From assembly GCA_003725585.1 (NCBI GenBank), contig RJMB01000018.1:50007-114006 (forward strand): a DNA stretch of 64,000 bases. The letters run 5' to 3'. How positions within the stretch are numbered: position 1 is the first letter of the stretch; each line of letters begins with the position of its first letter. Below, one piece after another: positions 1 to 7,709 of this stretch. Position numbers and translations under genes: made by a program. The DNA is from Halostreptopolyspora alba (GTDB lineage Bacteria; Actinomycetota; Actinomycetes; Streptosporangiales; Streptosporangiaceae). The notes under the pieces were generated by a model, which saw only the letters and a list, made by a program, of their open reading frames with translations, was not told where the DNA came from and made no database searches.

Positions 1-518
1 ACGGTCACCGAACGCGCGAAGCGCGTGAGGAAGGTGGCTTCCTCCATCGCCGTGTCGCCGCCACCGACGACAGCGATGTCCTTGTCGCGGAAGAAGAAGC
101 CGTCGCAGGTGGCGCACCACGATGTCCCCCGTCCGGAGAACTCCTCCTCGCCCGGGACCCCCAGCTTGCGGTACCCCGAACCAGTGGCGATGATGACGGT
201 TCGCGCCCGGTAGGTGTCGTCGCCGACCTTGACGATCTTCGGATCGGCCGTCAGGTCGACCTCCGTGACGTCGTCAGGAACGAGCTCGGCGCCGAACCGC
301 TCGGACTGCTTGCGGAAGTGGTCCATGAGGTCGGGCCCCATGATGCCGTCGGGGAATCCCGGGAAGTTCTCCACGTCGGTGGTGTTCATCAACGCGCCAC
401 CGGCGGTGATAGCGCCCTCGAACACGAGCGGCCGGAGCTCGGCACGCGCCGAGTAGATGGCCGCGGTGTAGCCCGCGGGCCCCGACCCGATGATGATCAC
501 GTTACGGACGTCGCTCAC
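1..518 (-). CDS. trxB: Thioredoxin reductase, N-terminal part (cut by window edge)
   Basis: FAD/NADPH enzyme that reduces thioredoxin in the cytosol. Visible are the N-terminal FAD dinucleotide motif GSGPAG (residues 11-16), the redox-active pair CATC (Cys135, Cys138) followed by DGFFF, and the NADPH-site GGGDTA (152-157). Start is the GTG at 518, preceded by a GAAGG ribosome site. About 172 residues are present; the C-terminus lies beyond base 1. It follows rsmA on the same strand after a gap of 176 bases, the order sigM-rsmA-trxB(-trxA) known from other actinobacteria. Family assignment is very secure. Confidence 0.97.
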   Translation of the reverse strand, partial: MSDVRNVIIIGSGPAGYTAAIYSARAELRPLVFEGAITAGGALMNTTDVENFPGFPDGIMGPDLMDHFRKQSERFGAELVPDDVTEVDLTADPKIVKVGDDTYRARTVIIATGSGYRKLGVPGEEEFSGRGTSWCATCDGFFFRDKDIAVVGGGDTAMEEATFLTRFARSVT

Positions 519-694
519 GCTCGTCGGCCCTTCGATCGCTGGGACGGCCACCGTGGTGTGTGTGGCCCGCTGGCAGGTCGCTGTATATCAACAGATGGTA
601 GATGCCCCGCATTCCCAGCACGCGCGCCGACACCGGGATCGGCGGATATGACCGGTGTCGTCCTTGTCGCGGGGACGGGAGTGACCCGGGCCGA

Positions 695-1567
695 CTACGA
701 TCCGGAAACCCGACTCTCGGCGAGAACGGAGTCGCCGGGGTCGCCGGTGGCGCAGCTGGGCGAGACGACGACGACCTCGAAGGCACCAGCGGGGTCGGAG
801 CCGTAGTACATCACCCAGGCGTCCTCAGCGGATTCGGCACCGCTGGGCTGGAACGTGGCGATGTCGATAAGCGCGGGCAGCGGCTCCTCATCGGTGCCGC
901 CGAGCTCCCGAGCGCACGTGGCGACGTCGGCGGGAACCTCCGGGGTGTCGCTCTCGGGGGCCTCACGCGGCTCGTCTGGGTCGCCCTCAGACTGCCCGGG
1001 GTAGTCGGTGGCGGGGACCGTACCGAGGACCTCCGCCGCCTGGGAGTCGAGCTCGTCCTCGGTGTAGCTGGTCTCGCTCTCGAGCAGGACGGGCTGGTAG
1101 GAGAGCGCGGCGTCGGGTCGTTCCTGCTCGGAGACCTCGGAACCGGCCCGGCCCGTGTGGTTGCCGGGGCCGAGCATCGAGTACAGGACCGCCCCCGCGC
1201 CGCCGACGACGAAAACCGCCGCCGCGGCGCCCACGAGGAAGGGCAGCCAGCGACTGGGGCGTCGGGGGAACGGAACCACACTGTCGTCCCGCGGTGGTGG
1301 GGGCGCGGGATCGGCGTCCGCGCTGGATGGGGTCTCGCGCTGTTCGGCCTCGGCCCGTACCGCCTCCTCGATGCGTGCCGCGACATCAGGGGGGAGTTCG
1401 GGTGCCGCCGCCTCCCCCAGCAGCCGAGACACGTCAGCCAGGGCCGCGAGCTGCTCCGTGCACTGCTCACATCCGGCCAGGTGCCCCTGAACGGAGCACT
1501 CCTCCGCCTCGTCGAGCAGTCCTTCGGCCGACAGGGCGAGGGTCTCCGTGTCCACGTGAGACGTCAC
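695..1567 (-). CDS. rsmA: Membrane anti-sigma factor of SigM
   Basis: Single-pass membrane protein of 290 residues that should hold SigM inactive. The cytosolic N-terminus has the zinc anti-sigma signature His29-x3-Cys33-x2-Cys36. A Pro/Arg-rich linker leads to one transmembrane segment at about residues 108-133, followed by an acidic extracytoplasmic domain of about 150 residues with no recognised fold. The GTG start overlaps the sigM stop by four bases (GTGA), so the two are translationally coupled, as expected for a sigma/anti-sigma pair. The symbol rests on this synteny with mycobacterial Rv3911-Rv3912. Confidence 0.85.
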   Translation of the reverse strand: MTSHVDTETLALSAEGLLDEAEECSVQGHLAGCEQCTEQLAALADVSRLLGEAAAPELPPDVAARIEEAVRAEAEQRETPSSADADPAPPPPRDDSVVPFPRRPSRWLPFLVGAAAAVFVVGGAGAVLYSMLGPGNHTGRAGSEVSEQERPDAALSYQPVLLESETSYTEDELDSQAAEVLGTVPATDYPGQSEGDPDEPREAPESDTPEVPADVATCARELGGTDEEPLPALIDIATFQPSGAESAEDAWVMYYGSDPAGAFEVVVVSPSCATGDPGDSVLAESRVSGS

Positions 1568-2196
1568 GATCTCCGGTCACCTCCTCTCTGGGATGTGACG
1601 TCTCGGGGATCTTCAGGGTTCCTCAGATGCGTGAGAGATGGCAGAAGCCTGGCTCGGCCCCGGGCGCATCGACTCTTCACCGTGCCCGAGGCGACCTCCA
1701 GAATCTCGGCCGCCTCGTCCACTCGGTACCCCAACATGTCGACGAGCACGAGCGGGAACCGCTGTTCGGGGGGCAGGTCGGCGAGGGCCGCCCACACGTC
1801 CATGGCGGCCTCGGACTGGCTGGTGGGGTCGGGGGTGGTGCCCTTGGTGCGTTCGTTGGAGAGCACGTCGAGGGTGGCGTCGTCGGTGGGGACCGCGGGA
1901 CGCACGAGTTTGCGCCGCATCCGGTCGTGGCAGGCGTTGATGACGATCCGGTGCAGCCAGGTACTCACCTGCGAGTCGCCGCGGAACCGGTGCGCGCCGC
2001 GGAACGCCGAAAGGAACGCGTCCTGCAGGGCGTCGGACGCCTCCTCGGGGTCGCCGAGAACCCGGACGGCAACCGCCCACATGCGCTCGCGGTGTCGCCG
2101 TACAAGCTCGTTGAACGCCTGGTCGTCACCGTGAGCGTGTCTGGACAACAGCTCCTTGTCGGGGAGCTCCTGAACCGTGTCCATCAGCGTGCTCAC
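1564..2196 (-). CDS. sigM: ECF RNA polymerase sigma factor, SigM type
   Basis: Sigma factor of 210 residues with only regions 2 and 4. Region 2 lies at about residues 25-95 (FNELVRRHRERMW to the DNA-melting part around STWLHRIVIN). Region 4 lies at about 140-190 with the helix-turn-helix DEAAEILEVASGTVKSR. It probably directs an envelope or redox stress regulon under control of the adjacent anti-sigma factor. The GTG start overlaps the upstream pseudokinase stop by GTGA; an ATG four codons further on is an alternative. Order kinase-sigM-rsmA-trxB matches the conserved oriC-side cluster. Confidence 0.93.
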   Translation of the reverse strand: MSTLMDTVQELPDKELLSRHAHGDDQAFNELVRRHRERMWAVAVRVLGDPEEASDALQDAFLSAFRGAHRFRGDSQVSTWLHRIVINACHDRMRRKLVRPAVPTDDATLDVLSNERTKGTTPDPTSQSEAAMDVWAALADLPPEQRFPLVLVDMLGYRVDEAAEILEVASGTVKSRCARGRARLLPSLTHLRNPEDPRDVTSQRGGDRRS

Positions 2197-3716
2197 TTTT
2201 TCCCGCGCAGTTCGACCTCGTGGATCGTTCCTCGGTGCTCACCGTTGTTGGGCAGCTGGGAGAACCAGATCACCACATACTGCCCTTCGCTCGGATCATT
2301 CAGCTTAACGTCGACCTGTCCGCTGGCCTGGGGCGCCTCTCCCACAGTGGACAGGGCGGCCAGGTCGGCTTCGTCCCCGACCCGGATCTCGACGTCAGCG
2401 GGCGCAGTGTCGCCCAGGTCCAGGTTGACCTCGTGGATCTCACTCGGATCCCCCAGGTCGACAAGGAGTCCGACGCCGTCCTTGAGGTTGCCGAACTGGG
2501 CGCTGTCGTAGCTCTGGGTGTTCCACGCTGTGGACGGGTCGCCGTCGATGGCCTCGTTGACGCGCTCTCCGTGCTCGCCGTCGCCCTGCGGGTCGAAGTC
2601 CTCGACGCCCTGTGGCTCGAGCGTGGCCAGTTCCTCCTCCTCGCCGCCGCTGGCCGATGCCTCCTGGCTGCCCGCGTCGGTGGCCTCGGAGTCGTCCGGT
2701 CCGCCGATGCTACTGCCGAGGGTCCAGGCGCCGACCATCGCGGCCGCGAGCACGAGCGCCCCGGCGGTGCCCATGAGTGCCCAGCGGACCCTGGTGGCCC
2801 CCGGCGTCTTGCTTCGGGAGGGGCGGCTGCCGCGGGAGCGGGAGGGTTCGGCGGGGGTGACGATACCTTGGGCGCCACTGCGACGGGAGGTGCCGGGGCG
2901 TGGTGCCGCGGAGTGCACCGGTGCTCCCGGCAGCGGCACCACGCGAGGCACGTCGGCCAGCGCGTTGGCGATATCGCGCGCGCTGACCAGCGGTGGTGCG
3001 CTGCTGCCGTCCTGGAACACCGCCGCGCAGGCGGTCGCTTCGATCTTGGGTGGGATGTCCGGTCGGATCGAGCCGGGCCGGCACGGGCGTCCCGCCTCGG
3101 TGGGTGCCGCGGGCAGCCCGCTCTGCTGGCTGTCGGGCCAGTGCGCCGTGAGCGCGGCGTACAGCAGTTTTCCCAACCCCTGGGCATCGGCGGCGGCGGG
3201 GTTGGGAGCCGAGACCCCCCGCAGCGCGGCCTCGACCCCGATCCCGGTGACCTTGACCGCACCGCCGAGGCTCCACATGAGCTTGGTGGGGGTGAGGTAG
3301 AGGTGGAACAGTCCCGTTTCGTTGGCCGCGGCCACGGCCTCGGCCGCCTCGGCGACCAGCCCCGCCGCGCGCTCCGGCTGGAGTGGCCCCTCGGCGAGCA
3401 GCTCGGCCAGTGACTGCCCGACGACCCACTCCTCGACGACGTAGGGAGTCGGTCCGGAGTCGTCAGCGTCGAAGACCTGGGTGACCCGAGAGTCGGACAC
3501 CCGGCTGGTGACTCGGGATGCGCGCACAACCTCGGCCGTGCGGGGAAAACCATCGGCGAACGTCCAGACCGCGACAGGGCGGGCCAGCGTTTCGTCGGTC
3601 GCCTTCCAGAACGTGGCGCCTCCGGCGTCACTCACCGGTTCTTCCAGCCGGTAGCGACCGGCGAGGCGCGTTCCTGGCTCAATCATGAAGGTGCTCATGC
3701 CGGGAGCGACGGACAC
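2193..3716 (-). CDS. Membrane pseudokinase with extracellular discoidin-like domain
   Basis: 507 residues. Residues about 17-260 have a protein-kinase fold, but the catalytic loop His-Arg-Asp reads HLYLTP (138-143) and the metal-binding Asp-Phe-Gly is replaced by TGIG (157-160), so it should be catalytically dead. A Ser/Pro/Arg-rich linker leads to a transmembrane helix (312-334). The outer part from about residue 380 resembles an F5/8 type C (discoidin) sugar-binding domain (DGDPSTAWNTQ). In Mycobacterium tuberculosis the equivalent domains are fused to the MurJ homologue Rv3910 and bind FhaA; here they form a separate gene. A role in controlling lipid II export is inferred from that relationship. 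Confidence 0.85.
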   Translation of the reverse strand: MSVAPGMSTFMIEPGTRLAGRYRLEEPVSDAGGATFWKATDETLARPVAVWTFADGFPRTAEVVRASRVTSRVSDSRVTQVFDADDSGPTPYVVEEWVVGQSLAELLAEGPLQPERAAGLVAEAAEAVAAANETGLFHLYLTPTKLMWSLGGAVKVTGIGVEAALRGVSAPNPAAADAQGLGKLLYAALTAHWPDSQQSGLPAAPTEAGRPCRPGSIRPDIPPKIEATACAAVFQDGSSAPPLVSARDIANALADVPRVVPLPGAPVHSAAPRPGTSRRSGAQGIVTPAEPSRSRGSRPSRSKTPGATRVRWALMGTAGALVLAAAMVGAWTLGSSIGGPDDSEATDAGSQEASASGGEEEELATLEPQGVEDFDPQGDGEHGERVNEAIDGDPSTAWNTQSYDSAQFGNLKDGVGLLVDLGDPSEIHEVNLDLGDTAPADVEIRVGDEADLAALSTVGEAPQASGQVDVKLNDPSEGQYVVIWFSQLPNNGEHRGTIHEVELRGKK

Positions 3717-3956
3717 GACGACCAGCCATCAGTGACACCGGGGCATAGCGCCCACCCTCGGGACCACGGATGTGTCCGGCCGCGTCGCCTGTCCCTGACC
3801 TCCCTTCGGGCGGCTCAGACAAACACGGGGGTTGCGGCAATGGACTGCCGTCCCATGCTAGGACGCCCGGAAGCCGTTTTCGGTGGACAGTCGCTCCTGT
3901 CTCGGCACACATTTGCACCCTTTCGGTGGTTACGCACCGTCATGTATTACCGCTGA

Positions 3957-5795
3957 TCAGCGGCGTAGCAGTCGGTTCCGGACCATGTCCAAGAATGTTG
4001 TGACTTCAGTCACCCCGATCCGTTTGGCCACCAGTATGAAGAGTGCGCCGCCAATGAGGCCACCCACCAGGATGGGCAGCAGTGCCGGGAGGATGGTCCC
4101 CGGAATCAGGTCGAAGGTGAGGATCATCGCGATACCGAAGATCACACTGGGGACGGTGGCCAGGTGCAGCTTGACCAGGGTCCACAGCACCCGGTTTCCG
4201 TCGAGTCCGTTCAGCCGCCGGCTCAGCAGTCGCCATGCCAGCACCGATCCGACCACGTAGAACATGCCGTAGGCAACGGGAAGCAGCAGGACGATCGTGT
4301 GCGGGGGTACGAGGAAGAGCAGGCCGAACGCGAGCACGGCGTGGGTGATCTCGGCCGGAATCGCGATGAGCGAGGGGGTCCGGGTGTCACCGAGCGCGTA
4401 GAAGACCCGCTGTTGCAGCTGGAACAGTGTGAACGGGATGAGCATGATCGAGAACGACATCAGGATCCGCCCGATGCTCTGCGCGTCCTCGACCGACGTA
4501 CTGCCCCGCGCGTAGACCAGCACGCAGAACTGGGTGGCGAAGACCACCATCGCGACCGAGATCGGCACGATCAGTGCCGAGGACAGTCGGAACCCGCGCG
4601 AGAAGTCCGCGCGCACCCGGTCCTTCCGCCCCTCGGCGACGTGCTCGCTCATCCTGGGCAGCAGCGCGGTGATGACGGAGACCGCGATGATCGCGTAGGG
4701 CAGCTGGTACAGCATCGAGGCGTACTGGTACGCGGTGATGCCGGCACCCACCGTCGACTCGCCCGCCTCGGCCGCGCGCACCCCGGCCCGGGTCGCGACG
4801 TTCGTGGTGACCAACAGCCCGGCCTGTACCACCCCGACATAGACCATCGCCCAGGATGCGGTGCGCGCTGCCTCGCCCAGTCCGGAGCCGCGCAGGTCGA
4901 TCCGGGGGCGCCAGCGGAACCCCGCCTTGGCCAGGCTCCACAGCAATACCAGCGCCTGTAGGACCTGGCCGGCAGTGGTCCCGGCGCCGAGGAGTGCCAG
5001 GTTGGCGTCGCTCACCTCGCCCGGGGCGGCGCCCGGCCCCACGATGACCAGGAAGAGCAGCCCGACCGAGATGATGATCAGATTGTTGAGGATCGGTGTC
5101 CACATCGGGGCGGCGAAGTGGTTGCGGCTGTTCAGCATGGCGCTGGTGATGCCGCTGGCCCCGACGAAGAAGATCTGGGCGAGCAGGAACCTCGCCAGGA
5201 ACACCGATGCCTCGTGCTGCTCACCGGTGAACTCGCCCGCGTAGAGCCGGATGAGCCACTCCGCGAGCAGGATCGACACGATGGTGAGCAGCAACAGGGC
5301 GAGCACGAGGGTGGTGAACAGCCGCTGTTCGGTGGCCTCGCCGCCATCGGAGTCCCGCTTCCTGCGCTTGACCAGGAAGGGGACGAAGACGCTGGCGAGG
5401 AGGCCACCGATGAGCAGGTTGTAGACGGCGTGGGGCACCATGTTCGCCGTCTGGTAGGCGTCGCCGAGCAGGTGGGTGCCCAACGCGGCGGCGAGCACCA
5501 CTGTCCGCCCGAAGCCGGTGATCCGGGAGACCACGGTCCCGATCGCCATGATCACGCTCGAGCGCATCAGGTTCGGCGGGGCCGAGTGGGCGGCCCCGCC
5601 GATCTCGTCGCCCTCCTCGCCGGCACGGTCGGCCGTTCCGAGGTCACCGAAGTCCTTGGGGTCGTGCTCGGTCGTGAGGCCGGGCTCGGGCTCGGTCGGC
5701 GGATCGCTTCGCTCGACCTCGTCGAGCACGTCATCGGGCATGAGGAACCGGCGTTCGTGCCGGTCCTGGTTGTCGGGGCTCTCGTTCTTCGGCAC
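3957..5795 (-). CDS. murJ: MurJ-family lipid II flippase, copy A
   Basis: Polytopic membrane protein of the MviN/MurJ family (MOP superfamily) that exports lipid-linked peptidoglycan precursor. An acidic cytosolic N-terminus of roughly 75 residues precedes about 14 transmembrane helices, beginning at NLMRSSVIMAIGTVVSR. Family landmarks include GDAYQTANMVP, FLVKRRKRDSDGG and GFRWRPRIDLRGSGLG. The GTG at 5795 was chosen because AGGAAG lies 11 bases upstream; a longer form from GTG 5873 has no ribosome site. It lies 126 bases after copy B from this start (48 from 5873) and upstream of the pseudokinase gene. Which copy is the essential flippase cannot be told from sequence. Confidence 0.92.
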   Translation of the reverse strand: MPKNESPDNQDRHERRFLMPDDVLDEVERSDPPTEPEPGLTTEHDPKDFGDLGTADRAGEEGDEIGGAAHSAPPNLMRSSVIMAIGTVVSRITGFGRTVVLAAALGTHLLGDAYQTANMVPHAVYNLLIGGLLASVFVPFLVKRRKRDSDGGEATEQRLFTTLVLALLLLTIVSILLAEWLIRLYAGEFTGEQHEASVFLARFLLAQIFFVGASGITSAMLNSRNHFAAPMWTPILNNLIIISVGLLFLVIVGPGAAPGEVSDANLALLGAGTTAGQVLQALVLLWSLAKAGFRWRPRIDLRGSGLGEAARTASWAMVYVGVVQAGLLVTTNVATRAGVRAAEAGESTVGAGITAYQYASMLYQLPYAIIAVSVITALLPRMSEHVAEGRKDRVRADFSRGFRLSSALIVPISVAMVVFATQFCVLVYARGSTSVEDAQSIGRILMSFSIMLIPFTLFQLQQRVFYALGDTRTPSLIAIPAEITHAVLAFGLLFLVPPHTIVLLLPVAYGMFYVVGSVLAWRLLSRRLNGLDGNRVLWTLVKLHLATVPSVIFGIAMILTFDLIPGTILPALLPILVGGLIGGALFILVAKRIGVTEVTTFLDMVRNRLLRR

Positions 5796-5921
5796 CGGTT
5801 GAGGGTCTTCCTGTCTCAGGGCGGCACCGTGCTCGCGGGGGCAGGGGACAACGGCGGCCGGGAGGACTGACACGGGTAGGTCACGCCTGGGAGGAGCGTG
5901 CCGGGGTGGGGAGTTGGTCGT

Positions 5922-7667
5922 TCACCGTCGGAGGCGGGAACGCACCAGGTCCAACGCGGAGTGCAGCTCCTGGATCCGCAGCAGCCGGGCGAAAAGGAGG
6001 AACAACAGTGCGCCGATCACGCAGCCGGCGACGGGGGCACCAATATTGGTGACCAGGCTCTGGCCGTATCGTTCCTCGAAGAACCAGAGAACCCCCATAC
6101 CGGCCGCGACGCTCGGAGCCGCAGCCAGGTGCAGCCGCAACAATGTTCCAAGGACGCGGCGCCCGTCAAGCCCGCCCAGGCGCTTGCTGAGGATCACGCC
6201 GGCGATGGTCAGCCCCGACACGAACGAGAGCATGAACCCACCGGCGACTCCCACAACGGCCTGGTGCGGTGGAAGCACGACGTAGGCGGTGCACGCGAGC
6301 ACACCGTGCACTCCGACATTGGCGACGCTGATCAGCGCTGGGGTGCGGGTGTCGCCCATGGCGAAGAACACCCGCAACATCAGCTGGAAGACGGTGAACG
6401 GCAGCAGGCCGAGCGACATCACCGCGAGAACCGTTCCCACGTTCTGGGCGTCCGCGGTCGACGTGCTGCCCCGAGCGAACACCAGCACGGACACCTGGGT
6501 CGCGTACAGGGCCATGGCCAGCGCCACCGGGACCAGGATCAGCGCCGAGACGCGCAGCGTGCGAGAGAACCCGGCGCGGACCTCCTCCCAACGCTCGTCG
6601 GCGGCGTGCCCGCTCATCTGCGGCAACAGAACGGTGATCAGCGAGACCGCGATGATCGCGTAGGGCAGCTGGAAAAGCTGGTAGGCGTAGTTGTAGGCGG
6701 TGATGCCCGCCCCCACGTTGTGGCCGGCCTCGATACTCGCGACGTTGGCGGCGTTGGCCAGGTTCGTGGTGATCAGCAGGCCGAGCTGGGTCATCATCGT
6801 GTAGACGAGCATCCAGCCGGCGCTGCGCAGCGCCTCGCCCAGGCCGGAGCCGCGAAGGTCCAGACGGGGGCGCCAGCGGAACCCGGTACGCCACAGCGAC
6901 AGCGTGAGCACCGCGGCCTGCAGCACCATCCCCAGTGTCGTACCGAGTCCGAGCAGGGTGAGCTCGGCGGGCTCCACCGTCTCGGGAGTCTTCCCGGTCC
7001 CGGCCACGAGCAGGAACAGCCCGCCGGTCGCGATGATCACCAGGTTGTTCAGCACCGGGGCCCACACGGGTGCGCCGAACTTGTCGCGGGTGTTGAGCAT
7101 GGCGCTGATCAGGCCGCTCAACCCGATGAAGAAGATCTGGGCGAGCAGGAAACGCGCCAGGTAGACCGAGACCTCGGACTGGACCTCGGTGAACCTGCTC
7201 GCGTAGAGGGTGATCAGCAGTTGCGAGGCCAGGATCGCGGCCAGGGTGATCCCGAGAAGTAGCACGACCGCGGCGGTGAACAGCCGATTCTCGGTTCTCA
7301 CCCCGCCGTCGGAATCCTGCTTGCGGCGCTTGACCAGGAACGGGATGATCACGCTCACCATCAACCCGCCGATGAGCAGGTCGTTGATGATGAACGGGAT
7401 GGTCTGGGCGGTGTTGTAGGCGTCGCCGAGGAGTTGGGTGCCCAACGCGGCGGCGAGCACGATCACCTTGATGAAGCCGGTTACCCGCGACACCATCGTT
7501 CCGGCGGCCATGACCAGGCTGGAGCGCATCATCCCGCCGGACGAGCCCGAACCGCCCTCGGAGTCCACGGGCGTCTCGTGGTCGCCGGGGGTGTCGGAGT
7601 CTCCGGAGCCGGCCGCGCCAGCGGAGTGCGATGTGTCGTCGGTGCCGTTCGTGGTCTCGGTCGCCAC
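5922..7667 (-). CDS. murJ: MurJ-family lipid II flippase, copy B
   Basis: 581-residue MviN/MurJ protein, a close paralogue of the next gene. A Ser/Asp/Gly-rich cytosolic tail of about 45 residues precedes the membrane domain starting at MMRSSLVMAAGTMVSRVTGF. Shared blocks with copy A are GDAYNTAQTIP, FLVKRRKQDSDGG, FLLAQIFFIGLSGLISAMLN and GFRWRPRLDLRGSGLGEALR. The GTG start has GAGAGGGAACC upstream. The 42-base gap to the DUF6049 gene upstream suggests one transcript. Having two full-length copies side by side points to an old tandem duplication. Confidence 0.93.
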   Translation of the reverse strand: MATETTNGTDDTSHSAGAAGSGDSDTPGDHETPVDSEGGSGSSGGMMRSSLVMAAGTMVSRVTGFIKVIVLAAALGTQLLGDAYNTAQTIPFIINDLLIGGLMVSVIIPFLVKRRKQDSDGGVRTENRLFTAAVVLLLGITLAAILASQLLITLYASRFTEVQSEVSVYLARFLLAQIFFIGLSGLISAMLNTRDKFGAPVWAPVLNNLVIIATGGLFLLVAGTGKTPETVEPAELTLLGLGTTLGMVLQAAVLTLSLWRTGFRWRPRLDLRGSGLGEALRSAGWMLVYTMMTQLGLLITTNLANAANVASIEAGHNVGAGITAYNYAYQLFQLPYAIIAVSLITVLLPQMSGHAADERWEEVRAGFSRTLRVSALILVPVALAMALYATQVSVLVFARGSTSTADAQNVGTVLAVMSLGLLPFTVFQLMLRVFFAMGDTRTPALISVANVGVHGVLACTAYVVLPPHQAVVGVAGGFMLSFVSGLTIAGVILSKRLGGLDGRRVLGTLLRLHLAAAPSVAAGMGVLWFFEERYGQSLVTNIGAPVAGCVIGALLFLLFARLLRIQELHSALDLVRSRLRR

Positions 7668-7709
7668 AGGTATTCGGTTCCCTCTCGGTCGGGATCAGGT
7701 GTGGGCCCG

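Noticed and set aside
1552..1565. Further parS site around CCACGTGAGAC
   Set aside because: Only about 10 of 14 positions match and it lies inside the anti-sigma gene.
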